Shown here piece by piece: positions 18,038-27,947 of a stretch of DNA of 64,000 nt. Position 1 is the stretch's first letter. Every line of letters begins with the position of its first letter. The stretch comes from Candidatus Rifleibacteriota bacterium (GTDB lineage Bacteria; Muiribacteriota; Ozemobacteria; Ozemobacterales; Ozemobacteraceae), in the NCBI GenBank assembly GCA_015233565.1, contig JADFXM010000002.1, positions 211,385 through 275,384 of the forward strand, written 5' to 3'. The position numbers were made by a program, and so were the translations under genes. Below the pieces are notes generated by a model that did not search any database, was not told the origin of the DNA, and was given only the letters and a program-made list of their open reading frames with translations.

Positions 18038-18472
18038 TTAAATTGGAAGGGAAAAAACTATCTGAGATTTTGATTTTGTGAACCCCAATTTGAGATAAAA
18101 ATGATGAGTATCTTCACGAACAACATTAGATCGAACTTTTAATTGGGTAAAACCACGATTCTTTGTCCAATGAGCCACTGCTGTAACTAATTTTCCTCCA
18201 ATGCCAGCACCCCTCCGATTTGCGTTAACCACCAAACCACCAATTTCCACAAAAGGGGGAGATTCAAGGCGGTATGCGATAAAAGCGTGGATCCATCCCA
18301 CTACTTTTCCCTCAAGTTCAGCAACTAAAACCAGGTTTCCATCTTCTTCTGAAAGAGATTTCAGGCGTTCCAGGGTTTCCACTTCATTTGAGGGATACCC
18401 AAGTTGACATGACAGTTCTGCTAATTCCGGGGAATCGCTTGGCAGGGCATTTCTAAGAATTATTTGATTCAT
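18038..18472 (-). CDS. GNAT-family N-acetyltransferase
   Basis: This 144-residue protein has the complete GNAT fold order. The acetyl-CoA motif A is RRGAGIGGKLV (about 87-97), preceded by the EIGGLVVNANRR strand. The C-terminal FYLKLGFTKSKSQIVF is motif B. The acceptor substrate cannot be read from the sequence. The start lies 5 bp after the stop of the large TPR gene on the same strand, with no separate ribosome site, so it is probably translated from the same message by coupling. This position may mean that it acts on something made or handled by the TPR protein, but it could equally be an unrelated passenger. Confidence 0.85.
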   Translation of the reverse strand: MNQIILRNALPSDSPELAELSCQLGYPSNEVETLERLKSLSEEDGNLVLVAELEGKVVGWIHAFIAYRLESPPFVEIGGLVVNANRRGAGIGGKLVTAVAHWTKNRGFTQLKVRSNVVREDTHHFYLKLGFTKSKSQIVFSLPI

Positions 18473-18477
18473 TATGT

Positions 18478-21400
18478 TCAGGCTTTTTTCTTCTGAACTG
18501 TATTATAGAGGCGATCTGAACGATCAAAGGCGTCAAGATAATTAATATCCGCATTGCAGATCAGATCATACATTTTTAACGCTCCTTGGTAGCTCTTTAT
18601 CTCTTCAAGTCCAGTGGCGGTTCTGTACAAAAGGTCTTTTAACGGTTCATCGATCAACTCGGGATCAAGTTCAAGAGTTTCAAGAATCTCTCGAGCCATT
18701 TCAGGTTTTTTCAGATTCAAATATGCGTCGGCCAAAAATATTCCGATTTCCTTTTTTCGGGTGGTTGCAAATACTGGTGAAAGAATGTTAACAACGTCAT
18801 CCCATTTTTTTGCTGCTGCCTTGATTCTTGCTTCTGCAAGTTCAGATTGCTGGATGCTTTCGCCAATGGTTGAGGAAGGGAAATTCTTTGAATCAGTGGA
18901 AGAATCTTTCTTGTCAGATTCAGGGGAATCCTTTTCTATTCTGGGACCGGGGGTTTTGGGGCCAGGTGCTTTTGAAACGGAAAAGGCTGTCCGTGGTGGT
19001 AAATCCGGTTTTTCACTTCCTATAGATCCTGAAGTCGGTGCTTTGGCCCCTGGTTTTAGCGGGGGAAGAAGTGAATCGTCAAACTCCACTTTCGGTAAAG
19101 CTGTTTTTCCTTTCAAAAAATCCGGTTTGGTGACAGCGGGGGCTTCTTTGGAAGTCTGATCGCCTTTTTTTAAAAATTCCGGAACAGGAACTGGTTTGTT
19201 TTTTTTCAATAGCTCATCTGGCAATGGTTCTACAAAACTTGCAGCATCAAATTGCCCGTTAGCGGCTGATTTTGAGCTTGACGAGGGCAAATTCATGAGA
19301 CTTTCAGCCATCATCTCTTCTGAGAAAGTTGAAAATCCATCGTTGGATCCACTCTTTGCCCCGCTTCCTCCGCTGGTTTCGAGATCCTTTCGAAGACCTG
19401 TTAGTATTTCTGAAATTTGTGGATTATCAGGAAATCTGCGCGAAAACTCTTCATACTGAAGAATCGCTTCATCCAGCATTCCCAATTTTTTCATACATGT
19501 TGTGTATACAACATGTATTCCCATGTTATTGATGCTTGAATTTAAGACTGAAAGACATTCTCGTGAAGCTTCATTGAATTTGCCGGCTTTGGAATAAGAC
19601 CTTGCAAGTAGCTCACGGAACGGAAGGTGATCCGGTTTGAATTTTAATGCTTGTTGAAGGACAAGAATTACTTTTTCATCCATTCGTTTGTTTTGAATAA
19701 AAGCTTCCCCCAATGAAACCGCAATGTCCCTGTTTGTTGGATCAATCTGATAAAAATTTTCAATGACTTCCATTGCTTCGACCGTGAAAATTTTATTTCC
19801 GGAATAATGTTTGGCTAGAATTTCAAGATACTCAGTATTTTCGGGATTTTGTTTATAGGCGTTTTCATACATTGAAATTGCTTCGTCGCTTGTGTCATTG
19901 GTATACAAACTGGCTTTGGCAACATATTTCCAGGCAATCATGTTGTCGGAAAAAAGACTCAATAAGTGTCGTGCGTGATCCTGGCATTTAAAATAATTTT
20001 TTAGCTGAAAATGACCCTCAACTGCTATTTCAAGTAATTGGCGTTCAATTTGAATCGGTTGCTTGCCTCTACGCAGCGCGTTTTCGGCTACTTGAACCGC
20101 TTTTTCCCAGTTTCCCGAATCGAGAGCGTGTTTGGCTTTCTTAATTGGATCAAAAGTAAAGAACTTGAATGCAGGCAAAAACATAAGCAGAAAAACCATT
20201 GCGAAGGCACCGACGAATATGCCTATTCCAGTAAGGACTTCCGTTTGGTAATTTCTGTACCATAATCTATATTTCAAAATGCGAAAGGATTCCCGATTTT
20301 TAGCGTAGTCAGGTTCACGTGAAACAAATTCGTTAAACCTTTTATAGGCCTCTTCATAATTTTCTTCATCGGCCAGGATTCCTATTACAACCCATTCCAC
20401 ATCTCTCTTCAATTCTTTGTCAGTGCCGGGAAGTGCAAGGAACTTTTCGAAATATTCCCGGGATTTGGCATAATCTTTTTCGGTTCCAAGGAGCAATACT
20501 TTTCCGATATAAAACGTTGCCTGGGAATATTTCTTCGGATCGCTTTCATAGGCCTTTATGAACCCATCTTTAGCCTCGTCATAATTTCCTTCTTCATAAA
20601 ATGCTACTGAGCGCTTAAAGTTTTTTTCAATCGTCTTTATTCCTTCAATTTTCGCTCTTAGGTCTTTGGCGGCAGAAGAATCGGGATTTGTCTGTTCAAT
20701 TTTGGAAATTATCTCTGCTGCATCCTCCAGATTACCATCCTGAATTTTTGTTTTTGCGCTTGAAATCCATTTTTCGGACTCCTTCATTTTTGCTTCCTCT
20801 GGATCAGAGCCAACTGGAAATGTTTCGGAAGTCGGAACGGAAGCTGAACCGATCAAGATTCGGGGAGGTAAAAGATCCGAATTCTTTGAAGAAGTTAAGG
20901 TCGATGAGAGAGTTGAAGAGGTTAAAGAAGTCGATGAAGTTGAAAAAGTGGAAGAGGAGGTAGGATTATAAGAAGAGGTTGGGACTGATTGCGCAGTTTT
21001 AGGCCCGGTAGAGGTGGAAGCTGGCGTCATGCTCGTATCGTTTGGAAATCCAATATTCAAATCATCAGGAGAATCAGGAATTTCGTCAGGTAATGGTGGC
21101 AGATTTGATTTTCCGGAGTTGGAAGTTGGGGGTTTTTGGGTTACCTGAATTGGCTTGGTTCCAGTAGTGGCTCCAGTGGTTGATCCAGTTTTCAGCGATG
21201 ATCCTAAAGCTGTGGAAGATTCATCAGGCTCTGGTGGCGGAGGATTGATAGCCACTCCCTGGTGAGTGGGATCATTTTCAAAAGGGCTATCAGGGGGTTT
21301 GGGAATGCCCGATTTTGGAGCAACCGGCGAAGTTCGGGACAAAAAACCGGAATTGGGATAACTTCTCTTCGCTGCTGCAACTCCATAGGCACGTGCGTAA

Positions 21401-21912
21401 TAGATGAAATTAAAATCTTCGAAAATTGCTTCAGAAGCAGGATTGATGTGTAATGCCTTTTCCATTTCCTCGAAACATTGATTAACATTTCCCTTAAAAT
21501 AAAGCAATTTTGCAAATACATAATGAGTAATGTCGTTGGGATTTCCTGATAAAGCCTGAGTTATATTCTTCATTCCGGAATCAGCAAGTGCCTCCTGGAA
21601 ATCAATGTCTGCAAGAACAGTAAAAACCATTGAGTCATTTGGCTGAACTTTGGCACGTGCGGAGGCTTCTTTTCGAGCAAGTACGAGCAGGTCTTTCTTT
21701 AACTTCACAATTTTGGGGTCGGCATCCTTCATGGAAAGCTCACATCGAAGCATTTCCAGATAGGCTTCAGTATACATTTTTGCATTCAGAAATTTTTTCA
21801 GAGTGGAATAATCTGTTGTGCTTCCTTGTGCTGATGCAATATTTGCGCACAAAATGGCCAAGATTAGCAGAAACGTCACTCCTGCAAATTTACTGATAAA
21901 AGATTCTTTCAC
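18478..21912 (-). CDS. Large membrane-spanning TPR protein
   Basis: The protein has 1144 residues and starts at GTG with aggg upstream. A signal sequence (1-28, ending IASAQG) is followed by TPR-like helices to about 170, a Pro/Ser/Thr-rich linker (about 190-380, with long Ser/Thr runs), further TPRs (about 385-545), a membrane helix near 557-583 and a second TPR block (about 590-840). A second Pro/Ser linker and final TPRs lead to a Lys-rich end. The single mid-protein membrane segment predicts one TPR block outside and one in the cytoplasm, a scaffold that could link envelope and cytoplasmic complexes. The next gene upstream on this strand (start 24760) has the same plan, so the two may be paralogues working together. 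The family was not recognised. Confidence 0.75.
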   Translation of the reverse strand: MKESFISKFAGVTFLLILAILCANIASAQGSTTDYSTLKKFLNAKMYTEAYLEMLRCELSMKDADPKIVKLKKDLLVLARKEASARAKVQPNDSMVFTVLADIDFQEALADSGMKNITQALSGNPNDITHYVFAKLLYFKGNVNQCFEEMEKALHINPASEAIFEDFNFIYYARAYGVAAAKRSYPNSGFLSRTSPVAPKSGIPKPPDSPFENDPTHQGVAINPPPPEPDESSTALGSSLKTGSTTGATTGTKPIQVTQKPPTSNSGKSNLPPLPDEIPDSPDDLNIGFPNDTSMTPASTSTGPKTAQSVPTSSYNPTSSSTFSTSSTSLTSSTLSSTLTSSKNSDLLPPRILIGSASVPTSETFPVGSDPEEAKMKESEKWISSAKTKIQDGNLEDAAEIISKIEQTNPDSSAAKDLRAKIEGIKTIEKNFKRSVAFYEEGNYDEAKDGFIKAYESDPKKYSQATFYIGKVLLLGTEKDYAKSREYFEKFLALPGTDKELKRDVEWVVIGILADEENYEEAYKRFNEFVSREPDYAKNRESFRILKYRLWYRNYQTEVLTGIGIFVGAFAMVFLLMFLPAFKFFTFDPIKKAKHALDSGNWEKAVQVAENALRRGKQPIQIERQLLEIAVEGHFQLKNYFKCQDHARHLLSLFSDNMIAWKYVAKASLYTNDTSDEAISMYENAYKQNPENTEYLEILAKHYSGNKIFTVEAMEVIENFYQIDPTNRDIAVSLGEAFIQNKRMDEKVILVLQQALKFKPDHLPFRELLARSYSKAGKFNEASRECLSVLNSSINNMGIHVVYTTCMKKLGMLDEAILQYEEFSRRFPDNPQISEILTGLRKDLETSGGSGAKSGSNDGFSTFSEEMMAESLMNLPSSSSKSAANGQFDAASFVEPLPDELLKKNKPVPVPEFLKKGDQTSKEAPAVTKPDFLKGKTALPKVEFDDSLLPPLKPGAKAPTSGSIGSEKPDLPPRTAFSVSKAPGPKTPGPRIEKDSPESDKKDSSTDSKNFPSSTIGESIQQSELAEARIKAAAKKWDDVVNILSPVFATTRKKEIGIFLADAYLNLKKPEMAREILETLELDPELIDEPLKDLLYRTATGLEEIKSYQGALKMYDLICNADINYLDAFDRSDRLYNTVQKKKA

Positions 21913-22024
21913 ACGTTTTCCCTGATCTTTACATTACAAAAGCACATAGTTATGAGACTGTTAGAGTCGAACTTATTTCTTTCTTCACAAAGATGGCTCA
22001 TTTATTCGTAATTTATTTATCCCT

Positions 22025-22085
22025 TAGGTCGTTTCACTCCACTTCGAATTCGCTCAACGCAAGCACTCAACGATCGGTTTGGCGA
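22025..22085 (-). repeat. Dispersed repeat family B, copy 2
   Basis: Read on the minus strand, this stretch gives aaccgatcgttgagtgcttg and then tgagcgaattcgaagtgg. These match the core of the copy at 44160-44205 with few differences. It lies in the 259-bp gap between the two large TPR genes. Confidence 0.6.
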
Positions 22086-22171
22086 GTTGCTTTTTCAGTA
22101 AATTTGCGACAGCTAAAATCATTAAAAAGTTATAATTTAAATAAAAAGACATCGTTATTAACAAAAAACAA

Positions 22172-24760
22172 TCAGGCCATTTGTTTACCACAACTTTGGC
22201 AGTAATAATCCACTGCTTTATTCGGATTTCCACAATGGGGACATGCGATTTCAGTTGAAGCATCAGAACCCGAAGGATCTGGAGGATTAGAAAGCGGAGC
22301 TTCGAAAGATTCCCCTCTTGTTTGAGGTGGATTCTTATTGATCTTTTCGAGAAGTTTATTTGCTTCCGTTAAGCCCTTCTGAAAAGCCACGTTATAAGGA
22401 TTTTCAGCAAGAAACGTGCGGTATATTTCCACTAAATCAGCCAATTTACCCATTTGTGAGTAACAATCCCTCAAAACGGTGTGAACAATTTCATTGTTTA
22501 CATCGATTGACAGAACCTGCTCACAACATTTCAAGCAGGATTCGTAATCCCTCTTTTTGAGATGCATTTTTCCGATTCCCAGTAGGAAGTCGGGCTCTGG
22601 ATTTGTTGTGGCAAGCATTGCCTGAAAAACCTTCATCGCGGTTTGATCAGATCTACCTTTTTGGAGATAGAACCGCCCCAGGGCTTTAAGCAATTCAGGG
22701 TGGGAAGGCTCATTTTCCATCCATCTTTCGAGGATATCAACTCCCTCCTGGGAAAGCGTTTTTTGCGATAAGTAATGTTGGCCTAGCAGTGCCACAAGGG
22801 CATTGTTTTTCTTTTCAGTTTTGTACAAGTTTAACAATTCCGGTAAAGTTTCCGGGCTGAGTAATCTTCTTCCGAGGTAGGCAAAGCCCAACCATTGGTG
22901 GGCTTCAGCATCAGTTGAGCTTATCGAAAGAAGGTGTTTCGCTTCTCCGATAGCTTTGTCATAAGCAGCAGTCTTGAGAAACGCTTGCGTAAGAAGTCGG
23001 GAAATTACTGCCCCATCATATTGTGTAATTCTTGGATGCCGCTTGATCTTGTTCAATTCTTCAATACAGTCCTTGAACATTTGTTTAGCCAAATAGCTTC
23101 TTCCCCGCTGAATAGCTTCGTTTTTGCGATACTCAGGAAGATTCTGGTACATCACATAAGCAACAAACAACAATAAAGCTATTACCACAATAGGTATGAC
23201 AACAGGGCCCCATGCGAAGGCGGTTGCTTTGGCAAGAACGTCATCGATTCCGGGGTATTCCGGGTCTGAATCCTTGATTTCTTTGAGGATTTTATATGCT
23301 GAAGGATTGTCGCCTTCTTCAAGAAATAAGTTTCCTAAAACGAATTTTGAACGGTTATTTTCAGGTTGTCGATTAAGTGATCGATGGGCATAATCTCTGG
23401 CTTTATCCTTTTCGCCTTTTTTCCAGTAGGAAAATGCCATATAACTTTGCAGTTGGATATCATAATCAAATGGTAAAGTTTCCATGAATTTAATGCATTC
23501 AGCCCATTCGGTGTTTTTATAAGCATCAACTGCCTTTTCCCATGTTTCTTTGCGCTTGTCTATGCCATCCATTTTATCGATATCGGTTTGAATTTCCGAT
23601 TTGAGCTTTGCCAGGGTGTCATCCATTTCGATGACTGTTTGTGCTTTTGAATAAGCAACTCGAGCTTCTTTATAGTTATTTGCGGCACAAAACCTTTTCC
23701 CCTGCCGGATGTAACCATCGGCAAGGCCGGCTAGTCCTGAAAGATCTCGAGGAAGCGGGTCTGCAATACCCAGTCTCTTTTGATAATCTGCTTCATAAGC
23801 GATAGCCTGGTCAAGAAGCTTTTTCGCTTCCTTGTTGTTAGGCTCAGCGGTAACAACCGCTTCAAGATAATCTCGTGCAAGAAGCCATTTCTTGCCGTCA
23901 GTGAACTTCTTAGCTTCAGCAAAAAGGTCTTTACCTTCTTTTTTTGCAGTCAACAGTTCCTTTTCCGCTTGAAGTTTATCATTCCCGGGATCAATGGCCA
24001 AACCTGCGTCGTATTGGTCTAATGCTTCCTGAATTTTTCCCTCTTCTGCGAGTTTTTTGGCGTTCCTTAGATACCCGTCAGCTTCCTGGGCTATTGCAGT
24101 GTTTACATCTTCAGCAATTTTTTTTCCCGCTGGGGCATCTTCAATTGGAAAGCTTGTAGCTTTCTGGGCATGGTCACGCGCATTTTTGTAATCTTTTTCA
24201 GCTAACTCGATTTTGGCAAGCACTAGCAGTATTTCTCCCAATGGAGCTGATTTATACTCTGCTATCTCTTTACGATTTTTCTCGACAATAGATTTTGCAA
24301 GCTTTTTTAATCCTTCATTGTCATTGGCTTTTTGCAATTCCTTGATCTGCTCGAGAGCCATGTCAAAGTCTTCGGGATTAACTTCCAGGACTTTTGCCCG
24401 CAAAGATTTAATTTCAGCCTCGTTTTTAGCCGTTTTGGCCTTAACTAAATCATCTTTCAGACATCCTGCCCAGGCTTCACGATAAGTTGGGTTTGTTGGT
24501 TCCAGTTCGTGCGCAATTTTTAACTGGCGTTTGCTTTCATCTAGCTTTTGTACCAGCCTCAAGAGCTTGGCAGCATTGAAATGTGGCTCTGCCCAGTTGG
24601 GGTCCAATTTCATTGCTTTCAAAAGACAATCACGGGCTTCCTGGAAATTTCCTAAAGCCGTGGCTTTCAATCCCATTTCGTTCAACTGCTTTGCATCCTG
24701 AGCGAAAAGGCAACTTACGGAAAAAACGAACAAAATCAAGGTTCTTAAAAAACGATTCAT
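22172..24760 (-). CDS. Membrane-spanning TPR protein with C-terminal zinc ribbon
   Basis: The start chosen is the ATG at 24760, preceded by aaggag 11 bases upstream and followed directly by a signal sequence (MNRFLRTLILFVFSVSCLFA). A longer frame from 24811 lacks a ribosome site. The protein has about 862 residues: TPRs and long helices outside (20-510), one membrane helix (about 512-537, WGPVVIPIVVIALLLFVAYV), then cytoplasmic TPRs (about 545-800). It ends in a zinc ribbon (CPHCGNPNKAVDYYCQSCG, about 840-860) with two CxxC knuckles. It shares its signal-TPR-membrane-TPR plan with the 1144-residue protein encoded downstream. A periplasm-to-cytoplasm scaffold is the likely class of function, but no specific role can be assigned. 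Confidence 0.78.
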   Translation of the reverse strand: MNRFLRTLILFVFSVSCLFAQDAKQLNEMGLKATALGNFQEARDCLLKAMKLDPNWAEPHFNAAKLLRLVQKLDESKRQLKIAHELEPTNPTYREAWAGCLKDDLVKAKTAKNEAEIKSLRAKVLEVNPEDFDMALEQIKELQKANDNEGLKKLAKSIVEKNRKEIAEYKSAPLGEILLVLAKIELAEKDYKNARDHAQKATSFPIEDAPAGKKIAEDVNTAIAQEADGYLRNAKKLAEEGKIQEALDQYDAGLAIDPGNDKLQAEKELLTAKKEGKDLFAEAKKFTDGKKWLLARDYLEAVVTAEPNNKEAKKLLDQAIAYEADYQKRLGIADPLPRDLSGLAGLADGYIRQGKRFCAANNYKEARVAYSKAQTVIEMDDTLAKLKSEIQTDIDKMDGIDKRKETWEKAVDAYKNTEWAECIKFMETLPFDYDIQLQSYMAFSYWKKGEKDKARDYAHRSLNRQPENNRSKFVLGNLFLEEGDNPSAYKILKEIKDSDPEYPGIDDVLAKATAFAWGPVVIPIVVIALLLFVAYVMYQNLPEYRKNEAIQRGRSYLAKQMFKDCIEELNKIKRHPRITQYDGAVISRLLTQAFLKTAAYDKAIGEAKHLLSISSTDAEAHQWLGFAYLGRRLLSPETLPELLNLYKTEKKNNALVALLGQHYLSQKTLSQEGVDILERWMENEPSHPELLKALGRFYLQKGRSDQTAMKVFQAMLATTNPEPDFLLGIGKMHLKKRDYESCLKCCEQVLSIDVNNEIVHTVLRDCYSQMGKLADLVEIYRTFLAENPYNVAFQKGLTEANKLLEKINKNPPQTRGESFEAPLSNPPDPSGSDASTEIACPHCGNPNKAVDYYCQSCGKQMA

Positions 24761-24859
24761 TTTCAACCGAACTCCTTGGTTTTTAACTCCCCATCGATTG
24801 AAATCCCCCAAATACTGTGGGCAAGTATTTTGAATACCATCTTAATAATTGGAAGAAAA

Positions 24860-24908
24860 GTGTCATTGCGAGGAATTTGCCGATTGCTGCTCTTCCTTGC
24901 AATGACAC
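24860..24908. repeat. REP-like inverted repeat
   Basis: The arms gtgtcattgcgagga (24860-24874) and tccttgcaatgacac (24894-24908) are complementary at 14 of 15 positions around a 19-base loop. The tcattgcgagga wording is that of a palindromic repeat seen in many unrelated bacterial genomes. It lies between ctpA and the TPR gene and could also act as a hairpin at their message ends. Confidence 0.6.
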
Positions 24909-24970
24909 ATAGAACTTATTCTAAACTATTGAGATGAAAATTTTTGAGGGACATAAAATCGGTCAAAATC

Positions 24971-26530
24971 TCACTTCTTTTCCATTAACGGAAGGAAAAT
25001 ATTCGCTGACTTCAGAATGTCAACTGCTCTCTGAAGTTGAGTATCATATTTATTGACTATATAATACTGAATACATCCTTTAGTGAAACTATCCGGTTGC
25101 TCGATTAATCCACTGGGGGTGGCGATATCATCGCTTGTTGAAGCCAGCTCAGGCAAATTGATCCCTATGTTGGCAGGAAGGCTCCCGATTTCGGTGGAAT
25201 CGCTGCCAAGTGGAGTGGAAGTGCTGCTGATTTCCAAGGGTTTGCTGGCAATTTCAGATGCAGGGGTGCTAATTTCAGAGGAAATGGTGCCAATTTCAGC
25301 TGATTTGCTTCCAGTTTCACCCGATTTGCTCTCAAGGCGTTTGGTTCCTGAGGCTGGAACTTTGTTTGCTGCTTCACGCGCCTTCTTCTCTTCTTCGTCA
25401 ATCTGCTTGACTATCTCCTGGCGTTCAGCTTCGGATAATTTTGGCAAATCGACCTCGATGTCCGGCATAATTCCCTTCTTGTGGATGTTTACTCCACTGG
25501 GTGTGTAATACAGTGCAGTGGTCAAAGCCATTGCAGAACCATCATTCAAGGAAATAACAGTTTGCACAGATCCTTTGCCGAAACTCTTTTTCCCAAGCAA
25601 TATTCCACGTTTGCTATCTTTTACCGCTCCGGCGACAATTTCAGAGGCCGATGCAGAACCTTCGTTAATCAGGACAACCAATGGAAGCAATGGATGGGAC
25701 TGAAAAAATGAGCTGTACGTATTTTTTTCTCCATCACGGCCCTTGATTGAAACAATATCACCCTTTGGAATAAATTTGCGTCCGACTTCAACGGCAGCTG
25801 TCAACAACCCTCCAGGATTATTTCTTAAATCAAGAATGATTGCTGTAACTTTATGCTTTTCAAGTGCAATCATTGCCTTTTCAAGATCTTCAGAGCTGGT
25901 CTGGATGAATTGAGTTAATCGGATATATCCAATGTCAGGCTTGACAACCCAATATTTAACGCTTGGGATCTTAATAATCTCTCTGGCCAGGGTATAATCT
26001 TTTGTAGCTTTGTCACCTTCACGATAAACCGTGATAGTTACTTTTGAACCTTCAGGACCTCGAAGAAGTTTTACGGCATCATGAAGAGCAATGTCGGTGG
26101 CATCTTTCCCGTCAATTTTTATTATCACATCTCCCGCTTTAATTCCAGCTTTGAACGCAGGTGTGTCTTCAATCGGAGAAATGACGGTTAATAGCTTTCC
26201 CTTAACAGTAATTACTATTCCAAGGCCACCAAATTCACCTTGGGTCTCTGTTTGCATTTCCTTGAAGGATTTGGGTTCCATGAACCGGCTATAGGGGTCA
26301 TCCAAAGTTTTTAGCATTCCTTCGATGGCACCGTAGATAAGTTTTTGCTCATCAACATTTTCTTCAACAAAATCCGATTTGATCACATCCATTACTTTTC
26401 TTATCAAATCAAGAGATTTGAAATACGAAAGATTGGTCGAGGTGGCAAAAGCAGAATCAGAGGAATTTATACCCAGAAGAAAAACCAGCGTAATAATGGG
26501 TATCATTCGCTTGCAGAAGGATTTAAACAT
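24971..26530 (-). CDS. ctpA: C-terminal processing peptidase (S41) with degenerate repeat insert
   Basis: This exported serine protease has a signal peptide (1-29), a PDZ domain (about 100-180) that binds substrate C-termini, and an S41 catalytic domain (about 190-365). The Ser-Lys dyad is S294 (GSASASEI) and K319 (SFGKGSVQ), spaced 25 residues apart as in the family. Between 400 and 475 lies an unusual stretch of short degenerate repeats (SKSAEIGTISSEIS and similar), followed by a normal C-terminal segment. The start has aaggag 8 bases upstream. It is last in ftsE-ftsX-envC-like-ctpA, a gene order also known elsewhere, where the protease is thought to trim division or peptidoglycan-hydrolase regulators. 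Confidence 0.92.
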   Translation of the reverse strand: MFKSFCKRMIPIITLVFLLGINSSDSAFATSTNLSYFKSLDLIRKVMDVIKSDFVEENVDEQKLIYGAIEGMLKTLDDPYSRFMEPKSFKEMQTETQGEFGGLGIVITVKGKLLTVISPIEDTPAFKAGIKAGDVIIKIDGKDATDIALHDAVKLLRGPEGSKVTITVYREGDKATKDYTLAREIIKIPSVKYWVVKPDIGYIRLTQFIQTSSEDLEKAMIALEKHKVTAIILDLRNNPGGLLTAAVEVGRKFIPKGDIVSIKGRDGEKNTYSSFFQSHPLLPLVVLINEGSASASEIVAGAVKDSKRGILLGKKSFGKGSVQTVISLNDGSAMALTTALYYTPSGVNIHKKGIMPDIEVDLPKLSEAERQEIVKQIDEEEKKAREAANKVPASGTKRLESKSGETGSKSAEIGTISSEISTPASEIASKPLEISSTSTPLGSDSTEIGSLPANIGINLPELASTSDDIATPSGLIEQPDSFTKGCIQYYIVNKYDTQLQRAVDILKSANIFLPLMEKK

Positions 26531-26621
26531 TCACCATGCTCCTTAAATTTTTTGTCAACTGTTTCACCTAACCAAGTAGTCTAACACATTTGCACGATAG
26601 TGACTAGTGGGTAGTGATTAG

Positions 26622-27947
26622 TCATTTCGGCTTCGGGAGAAACGCTAGGGGATTTTCACAGCGTCCGGATTGCCTGATTTCAAAATGAAGCGACGCTGAA
26701 GGGCCCCCGTTAATATAACCGATAGGGTCACCAGCTTCCAAAATTTGCCCTAGCCCTGTCCACATTTCGTCAAGACGCCCGTACACTGTCGAATAGCCTT
26801 TTGCGTGCCCCAGTATCATGACATTCCCGAATTGCCCCATTGGCCCTTTGAAAAGAACCTTTCCTTTCGCCACTGCTTTGATTTCAGTTGCGTTTTTTAC
26901 ATGAATTTCAAGAGAATTTACTCCACCCCCATTCTCATCCTTGAATCCGAATGAGCTTACGTCTGCAACTGGCCAGATAAAGGGCAATGCTACTTTGGTG
27001 GATGATGCTACCTTAACGGTTTTTGCCATCTTCGATTCAGCAGCTTTGGTTTCGTCTGCTTCGGGACCATTTGTTTCCTGAGTTTCGCCATTTTTCCCTT
27101 CAAAGTCGGCTTCTAATGTAGCCATCTCTTTTGGCCTTTTGCTCTCTATTTTTGCAATTTCCCGATCAAGTGCTTCATAGGACTCGTGCGTTCTTTCCTG
27201 CCGCTTAAGAAACAATTTTTTTTCCAAAACAAGAGTTTGTAGCATCGCCAATAATTGTGAACTTTGCAGGGCCAATTCTGCCTGCTTCGTTTGATATTGA
27301 TTCGAAACTTCGGTCAGGCGTTTTTTCTTTTCCTCAAGACGGACTGTGTTCAACCTGATCTTTTCCCGGCTTTCATAAAGGCCCTTCAGCGTCTTTTTAT
27401 CCTGTTCAAGAAAGAATTTGGTATAGTGAAATTTGTTTAGAAATGTTTCAACATCCTGAGAAGCAAAAATTCCGGAGATCATCGAACCCTGTCTGATTTT
27501 ATGCAGTTTAATTAATTTCTGCTTGAAGCTGGAAATAGTTTCATTTGTTTTCGTTGTAAGATTTTTCGTCTCTCTTGATGCCTCTTCCATTTGTTGGTCG
27601 ATTTCGGATGATTCACTGGCTAATGTTCCCAGATTTTTCAAAAGTTCATCCTTTTGTTTCCTGGTTTTAGCGATTTTGTCTTCCAGTTTTTTTTGACTTT
27701 GGGAAGCATCGCGAACTTTCATGTTGAGATATTCTATCTGAACTTTAAGAGAGCCCAATTCATCCTGCAAAGACTCAATTTGTTTCGAATTTCGCTCAAT
27801 TTTCTGCGATTTAAGATCCACAGCCTCCCCAAAAAGAGTGCGGGAGAAGATGAGCAAAAAAAATAGCCCAAAAATCTTTGGAATGGAAATCTTTTCGACA
27901 TAATACTTTTTTTTTAAAATTTGATGGGACTCTTTATTTAATTTCAT
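26622..27947 (-). CDS. EnvC-like murein hydrolase activator with degenerate LytM domain
   Basis: An N-terminal membrane anchor or signal (about 18-38) is followed by a long coiled coil (about 45-270), a charged linker with an EGKNGETQETNGPEADE-type stretch, and a C-terminal LytM/M23 fold (about 320-440). Most zinc ligands of active M23 peptidases are missing. The HxxxD site reads NSLEIHV, and the HxH site is SLHFEIR, with only the second His kept. This fits an EnvC-type activator that recruits amidases rather than cutting peptidoglycan itself. Its start overlaps ftsX by 14 bp. EnvC is the known periplasmic partner of FtsX, so context and sequence agree. Confidence 0.88.
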   Translation of the reverse strand: MKLNKESHQILKKKYYVEKISIPKIFGLFFLLIFSRTLFGEAVDLKSQKIERNSKQIESLQDELGSLKVQIEYLNMKVRDASQSQKKLEDKIAKTRKQKDELLKNLGTLASESSEIDQQMEEASRETKNLTTKTNETISSFKQKLIKLHKIRQGSMISGIFASQDVETFLNKFHYTKFFLEQDKKTLKGLYESREKIRLNTVRLEEKKKRLTEVSNQYQTKQAELALQSSQLLAMLQTLVLEKKLFLKRQERTHESYEALDREIAKIESKRPKEMATLEADFEGKNGETQETNGPEADETKAAESKMAKTVKVASSTKVALPFIWPVADVSSFGFKDENGGGVNSLEIHVKNATEIKAVAKGKVLFKGPMGQFGNVMILGHAKGYSTVYGRLDEMWTGLGQILEAGDPIGYINGGPSASLHFEIRQSGRCENPLAFLPKPK

